DNA from: Timema cristinae
Taxonomy: Eukaryota; Arthropoda; Insecta; Phasmatodea; Timematidae
Direction of reading: 5' to 3'
Assembly (NCBI GenBank): GCA_039000515.1
Contig: JBCFYV010000012.1
Span: 11,300,676 to 11,364,675, forward strand
Length of the DNA: 64,000 nucleotides
Shown: piece after piece, positions 21,973 to 33,375 of the stretch
Numbering within the stretch: the stretch's first letter is position 1
Layout: each line of letters begins with the position of its first letter
Translations under genes and position numbers: made by a program
Notes under the pieces: generated by a model
What the model was told of the DNA's origin: nothing
The model's database searches: none
The model's input: the letters and a program-made list of their open reading frames with translations, nothing else

Positions 21973-22426
21973 CTCTGAGAACTCCCTTTACCCCACGTCT
22001 TCCGTTCCCTTATTTTTTCCTGTTCTGTGCGCGGCGGAGGGGAACGCTATGGAGAAACGACATGGCAAAAGGCAATGGCGACTCCTAGAGAAGCTTTCCT
22101 GGGTGGCCGCGAGCAAGACCAAGCGTGGGCGGATGGTATACCCATCCGGCATGAGACGGCCAACGGCTAGAGATGCGGCTCCTCAAAATATATGGGCCCA
22201 GATATCAATGGGGAGAGCGGTGCTGGACCGTGCTGAGGATGACGCAAGAAGAACGACGAGAGTAACCCCGAGCATCTCCGTCTTCCCGAGAAGCCAGGAA
22301 CAGTCAGCGGTGCCAACGACGGCCCCAGCCCCCCCCCCCCCCCCCCCCCCCCAACGCAAGATCAAGGGAGGGAGATTTGTAGCAATTATTGCTCCAAGTC
22401 AACAGAATGAGAACAGTCAAGTATAA
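21973..22426 (+). CDS. possible small basic 3' ORF crossing into LTR3
   Basis: In frame with ATG at 22049, 125 codons run through the poly(C) (read as prolines), the polypurine tract and the first 49 bases of LTR3. The N-terminal half is rich in Arg and Lys (starts MEKRHGKRQWRLLEKL), the middle is acidic then proline-rich. It has no signal peptide or membrane segment, so it is not an envelope protein. I recognise no family. A splice acceptor at 21972 could make it the product of a spliced RNA, and the interval given is that hypothetical exon. An ORF crossing PPT and U3 recalls lentiviral nef in position only. Copy 1 carries a frameshift in it, which argues against strong constraint. The 390 bases between pol and this ORF contain no other ORF of note. 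Confidence 0.25.
22329..22352 (+). repeat. poly(C) tract, 24 C
   Basis: Uninterrupted C24, two longer than in copy 1. It lies just 5' of the polypurine tract at 22364-22375. Confidence 0.95.
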
Positions 22427-24124
22427 ACATCACTTACCCAATACCACTAATCTTGCCGAGCACCTTGCGCAAACAAACATCCGACTACACGAACCACAAG
22501 CGAACAACTGCCAAGACTGAGCCAAGTTCCGCCTCTCGCCACTAGAGCCCGTTACTACCGCTGCCATGATCAATCCGCCCAACTTCAAGAAACGAGAAGA
22601 AGATGGCAACTGCCAGGCTTTGCCAGAATAATATAGAATGTTCTTCTGCCGGCACGCCCCCTTCCTTTGTGCCTATCCTGTTCGATGAGTGTGCCATATA
22701 AAAGACCATCCGTCGAGGAAGACGTCACTCTTGGACTTGGCTGCGACCATGTAGGACTAAGCGTCGGCGTAACGGACATATTATATTAATGTAAGAATAA
22801 AATCCAATTTCGGTTTAAATATAAATTATGGGAACTAGTCAAAATTCTTTTTTAGATCTTTTATCAAATTTAATTATAAAAGTATTTGCGTAAATCTTCG
22901 TCATTTAATTTACTTTATAATGCGAGTATTGTAAAGTAAGACATTTTCTGTGTTATGGATATTAAGCATTATGCGCGAACTTTATACTCAACCAATTAAC
23001 TTTATTTGTTTCTCAGTAGTATTTAGGTTAGATGAGTGTAGTAAATATGAAAATTTGAGAGTGTTGTTAGATCAGAACTTTTCAATATTATCCATAATGA
23101 TTGAAAGTCAAAAATATCAAAAGTAACTTTATTTCGTCTCTATTGCAAATGTGGCATTTTGGGTTTGGTAAACATTAAGGTGGGAAAGTGTTTGAAATAT
23201 GGTGCCGAGATTTTCAATATTAGTAGAATGGAGTATTGCACTAGATTATTATATAGATCAGCTTAACTTTATATTATTCTTTTTTACTAGTTTCTCGATT
23301 GTTATTTTTAGGATAGTTTTGTTAATATCTATTTTGTGCCAAAATAATAACAAATAAACAAACTTAATGGGATAATGTTAGGAAATATCCTTGATATTTA
23401 TAATAGTACTATAATCCTTGTTTAGGACATAGGCGAAGGCTATTGTGAGTTACGCTAGTAGGTTATTAGCGTAAAGTTAAATGGTATTGGCATTAGGTAT
23501 TTTTGATGGAACTAAAACTTTTAGTAACATGTGGCATTTTCGCAACAACATCAAAAATGTGTTAGTTAGGAGAGATCATTTACTGTATGACGTATGATCA
23601 TATTAAATTAATATTATGCATCAATATTTGTATTTACGTAATATGTTTAGGGTACATAATAAATAACGCAATGATTAGAAGGAAAAGAGTAAATATATAT
23701 GGAACAAAGTTTTTATTGGATAATATATTATATAACTGAATTATTAAATGCTCTTCAAATAATATGCTTATTATTTAATAAAGTGGCATAAATAAAATCT
23801 AAAAGATTCAAAGACTTGAATTTATTCTATTACATAATTACGCCATATTATCCCTATGTCTAGAAAAGGTGCGAGGGATTAGCCTTCACCCTTTTTATAT
23901 ATTAATATGTTAGGCAACCTGAGAAGGTGGACCGTTGTTTCCCGCTACTCACAAGAGTGAGTTGCGTGCGCTGGGGACATGCTAAATGTCCAGCATTTTA
24001 TAACTCACAACTTTAGGATATTCACTTTGCGCGCTCCTCTATATTCTATTTTATTTTTCTTTAACTGTAGATTTTGTTTATATTTATGTATTGAATCCCT
24101 CTAGTTTGGAGCTTAGGGATTACA
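22378..24124 (+). repeat. LTR3 (3' LTR)
   Basis: 1747 bp, TGTAG start and TTACA end. It is identical to LTR2 up to about 23470. Beyond that it has private differences: GCGTAAAG instead of GCGTTTAAG at 23471, ACGCAATG, ATATATATGG, and one extra T in the ATAT run at about 23728. It is followed by AGTT, the right target duplication, then LINE sequence. Confidence 0.95.
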
Positions 24125-24720
24125 AGTTTATAATAGATTTTAACACCTAAACCTTTTTTATTATTTAGCTCCTATTAATATTTTACCTACTTTCTGCTAC
24201 TTCCCTTTATTTTTACCAGACAATTGCTAAAAATACTCACTTCATCGTTCTCTTATACTGTTTTCATCCTAGATCATCTTTCCGAGTTCATTATGAATGC
24301 CATAGTTCTTTCCTTGTTTCGTTCTCTTTACCGACTTTCACAACAGTTTATTATTAAATTCACCCCCATCACCCCCACTGCCCCCACAGATCCACACACA
24401 TTTTTTGTACACTCAACTACAGTATTTGAAAAAAATGATATTTCAAGAGCTTTCTAATTTATATAATTAGAACTTATTTTAATATTATAGTCATGCTCTT
24501 GTAAAGTAATTTGTCAACCGGAAATCTTTCATATTCCACTCCCACACTTTTATCCTTCAATTTTCCCACTTTCACTCTTACTTGCTTAATACTGTTGCAC
24601 TAGTTTCTCACAAAATTCTTACCAAATTCTTACCCTTAGCTCTCTTGCCCAGAACTTACAAATCAGTATTCCTACTCTAGAGACTGTCTTGTCGGCCAGT
24701 ATACCATTGCCCTTGTCACC
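24125..24720 (-). pseudogene. 5' continuation of the interrupted LINE
   Basis: Minus-strand sequence continuing the LINE at 7431-8730 in the 5' direction, beyond the LTR insertion. Decayed peptide fragments such as KLKDKSVGVEYERF lie in the place expected of the linker between endonuclease and RT in RTE-type elements. Frame is lost repeatedly. The right boundary is a guess; I could not recognise the endonuclease domain. Confidence 0.5.
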
Positions 24721-24949
24721 CCCATTAGGAGATCAGGCGGTGCACCGACACACCAGGATATCCTAAGAATATGGAGAAATTTCTAATTCCCACAAAGATC
24801 TAGTCTTTAGATCTTAATCGGAACCTTTAATGTTGTATACTTGATACATTTTTCTTAAGTGAGGTAGCACGGTTTCATCACAAATTAAAATTATTTTTCT
24901 GGTTTATACTTTTAAACATAACGGTTATATAACAGCGTAATCTATTAGG

Positions 24950-25210
24950 TATGAGCTCTGTATGTGGGCGCGTATCGCACCTTACTACCCATTAAAGCTA
25001 AACAAATATTTAAACTAATAGGGTAGGAATGAGGAAGCAATAATTTAGATAAAATGTATCAAAATTTACGTGGGAAGAGTGGGAAACCATTTAGGAAAAA
25101 TAACCTTCAGCACACCAGATTAGGGTTATAAACCCGATCTCCTAGTCACCATCAATTCAGCATATTGAGAGAGTGACGCCTTAGACCACCGATGCGAGCT
25201 ATAAGGAAAG
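24950..25210 (-). repeat. SINE-A copy, minus strand
   Basis: Tail CGCACCTTACTACCCATTAA, then GGGTAGGAATGAGG, TTTACGTGGGAAGAGTGG, AAACCATTTAGGAAAAAT, AACCTTCAGCACACC, and an inverted tRNA head (TATAAACCCGATCTCC, then GACGCCTTAGACCACCGATG). Block order matches the copies at 33.2 and 49.2 kb. Confidence 0.6.
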
Positions 25211-26277
25211 AATTAGTAGCGTAGTCACGTAAAGAAAATGCACATGTATTAGTGTGGAGAGCGAATGGTAAAACCACAATGATAAACTGGATGCGTTTAC
25301 CTAAACCATGTGCACCTGACTGAGATTTAAACACCAACCTCAACGACACCATCAAACCAAATTATACGAGCTTGACGTTTAGTCTGCGTGCCCACCTAAG
25401 CGTGTTTCACCAGTGATGACAAGAGTATTAGAAGCGTCTGGCATTATCTTATAGTATATTTTTGGTAAGAAGAATTTTTTTAAACTAAACATATTTTCGT
25501 CGGTAAAATTGATGAGATTTTATTTTACTTCAATTATTAGTATTATTTAATAGGTATTTGAAAAGTCACATTTACACATCACATGAATTAACGTATACAT
25601 TTATAAACATTGTTTTAGTAACTTAACTGTCAAAAAATTCCTTATTAAATAACTCGGACTTCAGCTAATATTGATTAAAAAAACAATTACTAACAATCAA
25701 GATGACGCTAAACGTTTTATTTAGGTATATAATTCAAACGAGTTATTTCCGAGACGTAGGCGATGATACTCAATCTTCTCTGGCAGTTTATCCTCGTTTT
25801 AAGTTTGCAGAGTAATAGTGGTGAAGGGAACGGTTGAATAAATCAACGGCTGGCTGTCATGGAGAAGCGCTCGGTGGAAAATCTGACCTATATTTCCGCA
25901 GCGCAGAGGAAACCAGGGGACATTAGCGGCGTCGACAGACAGCGCAGAAAAAAAAAAAAACATTCCGCTTCAAAAACACTTCACACTAGACGTCTTCTTG
26001 CATCTCAGCTTCCGTACTTTATGCACACAAAACGACTTTGATAAAAGTTCACGTCTAGATATCGTGACTACATAAAACAGCGAAAAGTTGTACCACGAAA
26101 AGGACTGATGGATATAGCAGTAGCGCGAAATGTTTTGTCACAAAAAGATTTAGGGGTATGAGAGGTATAAATCTAAATAATTAATTGCAGTGCTATTTAT
26201 GTTGCTGGAGGGATTTTCAGATAAAAGCTAAAAGTAAGAAATATTTTATAATAATAAAGCATGTTTTTGTGCTTTTT
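25211..26277. other. AT-rich DNA, nothing recognised
   Basis: No gene or recognised repeat. A GC-richer stretch at about 25790-26040 contains short chance ORFs only. Confidence 0.4.
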
Positions 26278-27300
26278 TACTTTCTCGCTATCTTACAGGT
26301 AGAGAAAGTATTGTGATCGTAAAAAAAAATCGAGCTAAAGATTTTGATGAATCACGAATCTTGACGTTTCATGAGCTCCCGAATCCAAAAAAGTGGTTTT
26401 TGAGTTTCCGTCTGTCTGTCTTTCTGTCTGTACCTCTAGCTAGAGCCTAAACTATTTTACCAATCGGACTAAAACTTGGTATCTAGGGTTTTCATAGGGT
26501 TGCCCCGAGGGGGTTTAAGGGTAGTTTAGTGGAGGGAAAAAAGAGAAAAAGTCTATTTTCTCAAAATCAGGTCTAACGATTTTGATTAAATTTCATTTCT
26601 AAACATTTCTAAATATTCCAAACAAAATGGTTTCCCTCAACATTTCGGCAAAATTACTTTAAGGGCTCCGGTCTGATGCGTAAATTATATATTTTTATAA
26701 TATCTCCTAAACTATTTGAGATATGAAATTACTTATCGTTACAAATATGTAGGTCTCTTTATAATACAAATATTTTATAAGAAGCATATAAAACCAATAA
26801 CTTTCAAGATATATGTAAATATATATATATATTTTTTAACTTTTCGAACACAAAAGGTAAAAGTATTGCGACCGCAAAAGAAAATCTAACCTTAAATGTT
26901 GATGGATGTCGACGTCTCAAGACCCCCCCCTCCCCCGAACCTTAAAAAGTGGTTTTTGCAATGACATCTGTCTGTGTGTCTGTTTAAACTTAAAATTAAG
27001 AGTAGTTTAAGAAAAGGTGAAAAGAGAAAAAAAATCGATTTTATCAAAATCGACTCTAATGATTTTCATTAAAATTCGTAACTAAGTGTTGATTAAGATT
27101 ATAAATAAACTGGCTATTTTCATTTTACCATGAAAATGAATTTTAGGTTACTTTACAGAAGCAGAAACTTCCGTATCTCCGCCACTATCTGATATACTAA
27201 ATAACTTATCATTGCAAAATGGTAGCACTATTAAAAATAAAAAAACTTATATATGAAATATATTTTTATAAATCCAACAGTTTCTGAGATAGTGGCAAAT
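26278..27300 (+). repeat. Repeat A, two tandem copies
   Basis: The first copy starts with ACTTTCTCGCTATCTTACAG then GTAGAGAAAGTATTGTGATC, in which ACTTTCTC and GAGAAAGT are inverted, and continues with GTCTGTCTGTCTTTCTGTCT, TTGGTATCTAGGGTTTTCAT and CTATTTGAGATATGAAATT. A second, more decayed copy begins near 26855 (GTAAAAGTATTGCGACCGC). The inverted copy at 48.4 kb ends at exactly the same ACTTTCTC/GAGAAAGT hairpin, so this is probably a true element end. Confidence 0.7.
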
Positions 27301-27329
27301 ATAATGATAAAATATTGTGAGCTTTAGTT

Positions 27330-27870
27330 GTAAAGATATACTACTTAAGTTTTAACGCAATAATTCTCCAATGCCATAGCGTAATTAAATATAAGTAAGT
27401 CTCTAAAAGTTTATGTTGTTTTTCCTTAAACCTCTTAGGAGAAATGTTTGTACAACAATGGTCTATGTCCATTTTAGACTCAATAGTCAATATAAACATT
27501 TTTTATTGGTCAAAATTTATAAATGAGGAATTTAATAGCAATGAGATGGCATGAAGATTAGTAACACCTAATTAAATGTAAAAAAAATTAATCAGAAGTT
27601 AAAATTTTAATACGAAGTGTTGACCCTTGTGGACCCAACATTGATCTTATTACCGGTCCAAAAATACAAATGAGGACATTAATTCTTTAAAAACAAAATT
27701 ACAACATTTAAAAACGGGACTAAAAAAAAGAGTTTTACATAAATATAGTGCAATTTATGCTTGGGTTTGCTAGTGTATGTTATTTCGTTTCACATATATT
27801 ACGAGTTTTGAGTAAATATCTCCATTTTAAAACAATAAAGCGAGAAAACCCGTGCGAAGTTCCATTTTTG
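27330..27870. repeat. right arm of the long-TIR element (solo)
   Basis: Closely matches 46950-47470: CTCCAATGCCAT, AAGTAAGTCTCTAAAAGTTT, AACCTCTTAGGAGAAATG, GTGTTGACCCTTGTGGACCC, GTTTGCTAGTGTATGTTATT and TTTTGAGTAAATATCTCC. The left arm present in the 46.3-kb element is absent here, and Repeat A lies in its place. Confidence 0.75.
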
Positions 27871-28168
27871 TGCTTTAAAAAAAAAAAGACATTGTCAGAA
27901 TTAAATAAGTCAAGAAGTTTTATTAATCGTTGAAATAATCTCCCTTCAAAGTTAAACATTTTTTCAAAATAATGTATGAAAAAGCTTTGACAGTATACTT
28001 CAGACAATTTTAATCACGATTTGACAATATAGTATTAACTTTAGACAATTTTAAGTTCGTATAGTTTTGAGCAGCAAAGGTGTTATAGTAAAGAAAAAAC
28101 TACAATTCAAAGTTTAGATATTAATAGTAAGCGACATTGAGAAGTGAACTAAACTTCAACCTTGTCTA

Positions 28169-28389
28169 CAGTAGCCCCATTTCTTCTTTGGTGCCGACTG
28201 ACAGCTCACAGATGACTTCTGACAGTCAACATTTAGGTATATACCTAAATTTTGACCGTCAGAAGTGACAACTGCTAAACACATGTTTTTGCAGATCATA
28301 TAGATCGATGTTGGTATACATAATTTGGTCTAGTAACATTTCAAAGCTTTTAGCTGTCAGTCAGCACCATAGAAACCATGGGGCTACTG
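28169..28389. mobile_element. 221-bp MITE with CAGTAGCCCCAT ends and TA duplication
   Basis: Terminal inverted repeats CAGTAGCCCCAT / ATGGGGCTACTG are flanked by TA on both sides, the target duplication of Tc1/mariner-type elements. The inside is also nearly palindromic: GGTGCCGACTGACAG against CTGTCAGTCAGCACC, TCTGACAGTCAA against TTGACCGTCAGA, around TTTAGGTATATACCTAAA. No coding sequence. A truncated relative lies at 38441. Confidence 0.85.
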
Positions 28390-28392
28390 TAG

Positions 28393-29090
28393 TCTGAATC
28401 ACCGGTACGTCGATAGATCGGGTTTAAATCAAGATCGGGTGTAGTGAGAATATTTTTGATTACTTGATTTTTCGCTCTATGTCCCTACGTAAATGCGATT
28501 AAGTTTCTTCTTAATTCCATCTTCCTCAACCTCAATCTATTAGATGTAATTAAACGTTGATAGACCGTATAGGTAATACTTAAGACGCGGTACAACAACA
28601 AAAATGTAGTAAAGAGCATTTAAATCTTACATAGGATATGAATTGTACAATATTTGTTGTAAAAACTTGATTTATTAAAAAAAAAGCCAAAATGTATTAA
28701 ATATAAGAAAGTTAAATATGATTGAAAGTCAAAATATGAAAATATAAAAAAGAAGTTTAAAGTTTAAATACTTTTTGACATTCTATTGTCAATTTTTGAT
28801 ATTATTACCCTTCTTATATTTATATTAATCAAATTAAGAATTATTTTTTCTGTCATGAGCGTTGTGCAATATCTACCACCTCAATAGGTTTGAAATTTAA
28901 AAATTAGTAGCCCCTACGCAGGAATATGTGCACTTCGAAACAGGATTTTTCAAATTTGGATTTGATTTTCTTAAGTTAACTGAAAAGAAATTAATATATA
29001 TTAACGTCGTGAGATGTATTTAGTACTGTACCACATTTCATACAGTTGTGCAATGCAGGTTGTGGTAGTCCTTGTGCATGAACATGTGCC
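28393..29090. other. AT-rich DNA, nothing recognised
   Basis: No gene, tRNA box or shared repeat that I can identify. Confidence 0.4.
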
Positions 29091-29970
29091 CCTGGAATCT
29101 GGAATTTTAAAATTTCGATATTTACCATTTTGAACCTTTTTACCCTTTTAAACTTTTACCCTTTTGGCATTTTTTAATATTTTTATTCCCTTAACCCCTT
29201 TTGAGCTCCATGCTATTTTTATTTTTATTATATTTAATTGTTCTCTTTTTACTCTTTTTGGCATGTTTCACCTTCTTTGCCCTTTTACACGTTCCACGAT
29301 GTTTGACCTTATAAGACATTTTTGCCATTTTCCCTCTTTTTCGCTGTTTCCCTTATATATCGCTTTGCCCTTCTAACCCTTTTAATCATTGTTACCAATT
29401 AAAACCCTTTTACTTATTCCTTTTACACCTAATTTAATGTTTTTACTATATCTACTTTTTATCCTTTTTCTCTTTTAACTTATACTATTTTTCTCGGACT
29501 AAACCAGGTAGTTAATTTAAAATTGTGTAAAAAGTGTAAAAAGTGCAAACATAAAAAACTGTAAAAAGTGTTAAATTGATTTAACGTAATAAGAATGTAA
29601 AAAGGGGGAAAAAGCCAAATACAAAGCGGCAAAGGGGTAAAGCATGGCAAAAGGCCAAAAAGTGGCAAAAAGGATCAATTTTTAAAAATTCAAAAATGAC
29701 CAAGGATGTTAAATGGTCAAGGTAAATCTAATAAAAAAAAGGGTATAAAAGTCAATAGGAGAAAAAAGGTAAAAAGTCCCAAAAGGTTAAAAATTTAAAT
29801 GGGTTAAAAGGGAAAATGGGGTAGAAAGGATAAGCGGATAAAAAGATTTAACTAGGTAAAAAGAGTAAACGAGGTAAAAAGGGTAAACGAGGTAAATAGT
29901 ATAAACGGAGTAAAAACTGTAAGCGCGATGGGTAAACAGGGTAAATGGTATGGTAAATATACTACATACT
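29091..29970. repeat. pyrimidine-rich / purine-rich foldback region
   Basis: From 29091 to about 29490 the plus strand repeats degenerate units like TTTTACCCTTTT. From about 29520 to 29970 it repeats the reverse complement type, GTAAAAAGGGTAAACGAGG and similar. The two halves have inverted composition and could fold into a large imperfect hairpin. Both are degenerate; no unit is repeated exactly more than a few times. A short TTTTTACCCTTTTTAT stretch recurs at 29996. Confidence 0.7.
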
Positions 29971-31500
29971 TTTGATTGGATCTAGTTTGTAGATTTTTTA
30001 CCCTTTTTATATTTTTAATCTTTTTTGTTTATTATTTTAAAAAATCACCCTATTTTTGGTTAGATTTATCTTTAGCCTTTTTTCACGTTTTACACCATTT
30101 AACCTTATAATATTATTACTCAATTTAGCCTAAAATATTTATCCCGAGCAAAGCTGGGTACTTCAATGTTAGTGAATAAATATGATTGAATGAAATGAAA
30201 TTTAATGAACGCAAGTTACACGTACTATCCCGGACCAAGGATTCAACCGAGAGATATATCACAAAGACAGACAAGAACAATAGGTAGCGCAGAAGACCGA
30301 GAGGTAATGATACATGTTAGGACGGGGACCAAAAGACAAAGAGAGGGATCGACGTGTACATTATCATAGTGATACTTCCCCGAGTTCAACTTCCTGTTAA
30401 TTCCCACCTGCCCTGCGACACTATGGGAGCTCTTTGTTCGCTGATACACTGCGGTTCATTGCGGAGACGCGTCACTAAGGTTTCCCTCTCTGGTTAGACA
30501 TCATTCCGTTTAGGAAGATTCACATACGGGCAGGTGAAAGGTGTTTTATATTTCTGGTCCAACCTGTGCTACGCGAGAATACTTTCTTGGCACGCCGTTT
30601 TGACTGCCGTCCAAAGTTGTTTTTTGGCCCTACAAAGTATATATATATATTTCTTTCTTCTACCCAAACTTTATCCTTACCGTGCATCAGTTCAAATCGG
30701 TGAGGGAATCATCCATTCCATGATTTATTAAAAATATCAGTATAGCATTGTAAAATATTATTTTATTATCACAGTAAAATGCAGACATTGACTATTTGCA
30801 TTTATAATTAAATAACATTTAACAATTTTACATGGGACCAGTTCCATATGTTTACCATTAATGGAAACATGATAAAGTCTATACCTGAAAAATAATGTTT
30901 TGTAAAAATGTTAACAGTGCAAATTTGGGGGCGGTCATCCGAAACTGCACTCAGGGCCGTATCTATAGTCTGGTTTCGTGAGTCTTCCAATTACTCAGTA
31001 TACGAATAACAAGCGGTTCAAGTAGAATGGGGGATTGGCTGACATCCGATGTCAGCTATATATACGATTCGTTTACCTCGTTAGTTCCAATAAGTGTCGA
31101 TAAATGTTTGTTATACATATCGATACATATATGTTATAATAATTATGTGAATGAGCGACATATATGTACTAATCGCACATCCTTTTCGTGGAGGCTCTTT
31201 CCGTGTCCCGATGAGATGAGGGGGTGATGATAGTGAATATGACGCAGTGAATCCAGTTAATATCTTAACCTAACTTAAGCCTGACTAACCAGACTCTGGT
31301 GAACATGGGAATTATTCCCTTTAGAGAAAGTCCCCAGTACCAGCCGGGAATCTAACCCGAGACCCCTAGGTCAGCAACCAGAGGCTATGTATTACCACAA
31401 TACCTCGAGTCCGGTTTACATATCTGTTAAATTAGACCAGTTGTTCAAACGTAATAGGCCTACTCACATATTATAGGGCTCTAACACACGATCTATTTTT
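29971..31500. other. non-coding DNA with one tRNA-like remnant
   Basis: No gene. At about 31290-31410 there is an inverted tRNA-like head (GGGAATCTAACCCGAGACCC as inverted B box, then AGGCTATGTATTACCACAAT), suggesting a minus-strand SINE of another family. The (CA)TATATATATT tract near 30640 is short. Confidence 0.4.
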
Positions 31501-32420
31501 TTGCCCTAGCCCTTCAATTAAGGGTAGTTTACAGATAAGTAATATTTTTTTCTTCTAAATTTTTCAAAATGACTCTAGCGATCATGTTTAAAATGCATAT
31601 CCAATATTGTATTGGTATGACGAATAGAACTGTTTTATTTGTTTTTTGGCAAAAATTCGTTGGGTAATTTACTGATGGGAAATTTTGAAAATTCCAAATA
31701 TTTCGAAAAATGCTCTAACAATTTTGTCCAAAATGTATATCTGGAATGTGTATGGTATGACAAATAGAATGTATATTTTTTGGGAGGTAAAAACACATGA
31801 CAGATTTTCAAAAAAATTGAAATTTTTAAAAAATGGCCTTAACTGTTTGGTCCAAAAGGGAATCCTGGTAATGTTTGACATGGCAATTAACACTGTTTAG
31901 CCTATTAATTTTTGGGTGAAAATTCATCTAGGGGTACTTTACTAGTGACTGATTTTTAAAAAAATTTGAAATATATTTACAAATGGGTATAATAGATAGT
32001 TTGGTTCCAAATGGGTATTTTGTGAGTGAATTTTGAACATTCAATTTAAAAAAAAAGAATTTATAGCTATTTTTCTTAAAATGTATATTTGGGGGAGTGT
32101 TTGACATGAACATGACAAATTAAGCTTTCAATTTATTTGATAGTGGGGATAAGGGTAGGGGAGATTATGTTTTGGGTAATTTACTGATGATTGGTTTAGT
32201 AACGTATCTTTATTTATCTAAAATAAAATAATTTAAGGCTAGTTTAAATAAGACTATAAATAGAATATTTGATTTTTTGGAAACTGAAATGAAAATGGAA
32301 ATCTGGGAATAGTTTTTTTAATGATATATAGTAGTCTAATAATACAATTTTATTTATACAAATAACAAAATAATAATTTATGGTAGTTTGCAAATAATTA
32401 ACTTAATTTAATTTTGGCAA
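31500..32420. repeat. degenerate tandem repeat, unit about 130-150 bp
   Basis: A recurring order of short blocks: GGGTAGTTTACTGAT, TTTTTGAAAAATTTGAAAT, AAATGG then a T-rich ATTTGGTCCAAAATG, GTATATCTGGG, TTTGACATGACAAATAGA, and TTTTTGGG. It repeats about six times with heavy drift and indels. The same block order is seen at 52490-53690, so this is a dispersed satellite-like family. Confidence 0.6.
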
Positions 32421-33155
32421 ATAAATTTGAAAAATTTGGTTTAAAATGTATATATAAAGTGTGATTATTGTGATTAACAAGATGATGTGTATTTTTTTAA
32501 TAAAATTATATTCAAGCGTAGTTTACTCAACATTTTTTTTAATGAGCTTCGAAGCAATAATACACGATATGAGAAAGTTTGTGCAATTGTGTCTTAACAT
32601 TTATTTTTTATTTGTTAAAGATAATTCAAAAGAAGTAATAGTAGTTCTAAGCTAGGCTAATAAATTGAAAACATGCACATGTATTTAATTAACAGAAGCA
32701 AGCAGACATAATTTATAACTGTAAGATATTATATAAATATGTTAAAGTTTCGTGACTAGTTGTTATAGCTATACTTTTCGTTATGAGTTTTAAGAAACTT
32801 CACTTAGACTCTGAGACAGGTTATTAAATTTCTGAGAAAAGCAATAGAGCAGTAAACTTACCTGTACACATTCCTACACACAAGCCAACAACTCATCTCT
32901 GGAGATATGAATAATCCAGATCTTGTAGGATGCTCTCTGTTTTCTCACGTCATTAACGTCTCATCTATTAATCAAAAGTGGAGGAGAACTGCTTCAATCC
33001 TGGGGGACATCTTCTCGCGAGGGTTAGAAACAAGGGCTACCTCACAGTTTTTAGTACGAACCTGGCCTTTAACAAACATCTCCGTCGACAACTGCCTTGT
33101 GCAAAGGTGTTTACTCCACCCGCTTACAGTTTTTTTTAGCACCACAGCTTAATAT
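32421..33155. other. nothing recognised
   Basis: AT-rich, chance ORFs only. A GC-balanced stretch at 32860-33150 has an 81-codon open frame with no recognisable feature; I do not call it a gene. Confidence 0.4.
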
Positions 33156-33159
33156 CCGT

Positions 33160-33375
33160 TCGGTTTGTACACCTATGTACTGAATACGCTAATGTGTTCA
33201 GAATTAAGAAGGTTGAATTTAGAGGAAGTGTACCTATATATGTGTGGAGGTAGAGAGGAAAACCATTTGGAAAAATCACCCTAAGTGCATCCAACCGGGA
33301 TTGAACCCTGAACTCCCTATCTTCGGCAGTCTAGTCTATCGCGAAAGTAGCGCATTAGACCGTGCGGCCACAAAA
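33160..33375 (-). repeat. SINE-A copy, minus strand
   Basis: Tail CCGTTCGGTTTGTACACCTA, TTGAATTTAGAGGAAGTGTA, GAAAACCATTTGGAAAAATC, CCGGGATTGAACCCTGAACT (inverted B box), CTTCGGCAGTCTAGTCTATC and TAGCGCATTAGACCGTGCGG (inverted A-box side). One of the better preserved heads. Confidence 0.75.

Larger units (their letters stand above)
8731..24124 (+). mobile_element. tandem Ty3/gypsy LTR retrotransposon (3 LTRs, 2 internals)
   Basis: The 15.4-kb structure is LTR1, internal 1, LTR2, internal 2, LTR3, all in the plus orientation. One unit plus an LTR is about 8.57 kb. The internals (10477-15551 and 17299-22377) encode gag and pol. The order protease, RT, RNase H, integrase is that of Ty3/gypsy (Metaviridae), not Ty1/copia. 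One AGTT target duplication flanks the whole array, so a single insertion was later expanded. By eye the two internals differ only by short indels in homopolymers or short repeats. LTR1 and LTR3 differ by roughly a dozen substitutions. No envelope-like gene with a signal peptide or membrane anchor is present. It sits inside an older LINE. Confidence 0.97.

Noticed and set aside
8731..24124. Two independent insertions of the same retrotransposon side by side
   Set aside because: Adjacent insertions would each have two LTRs and target duplications. Here one LTR is shared and only the outer ends show AGTT.
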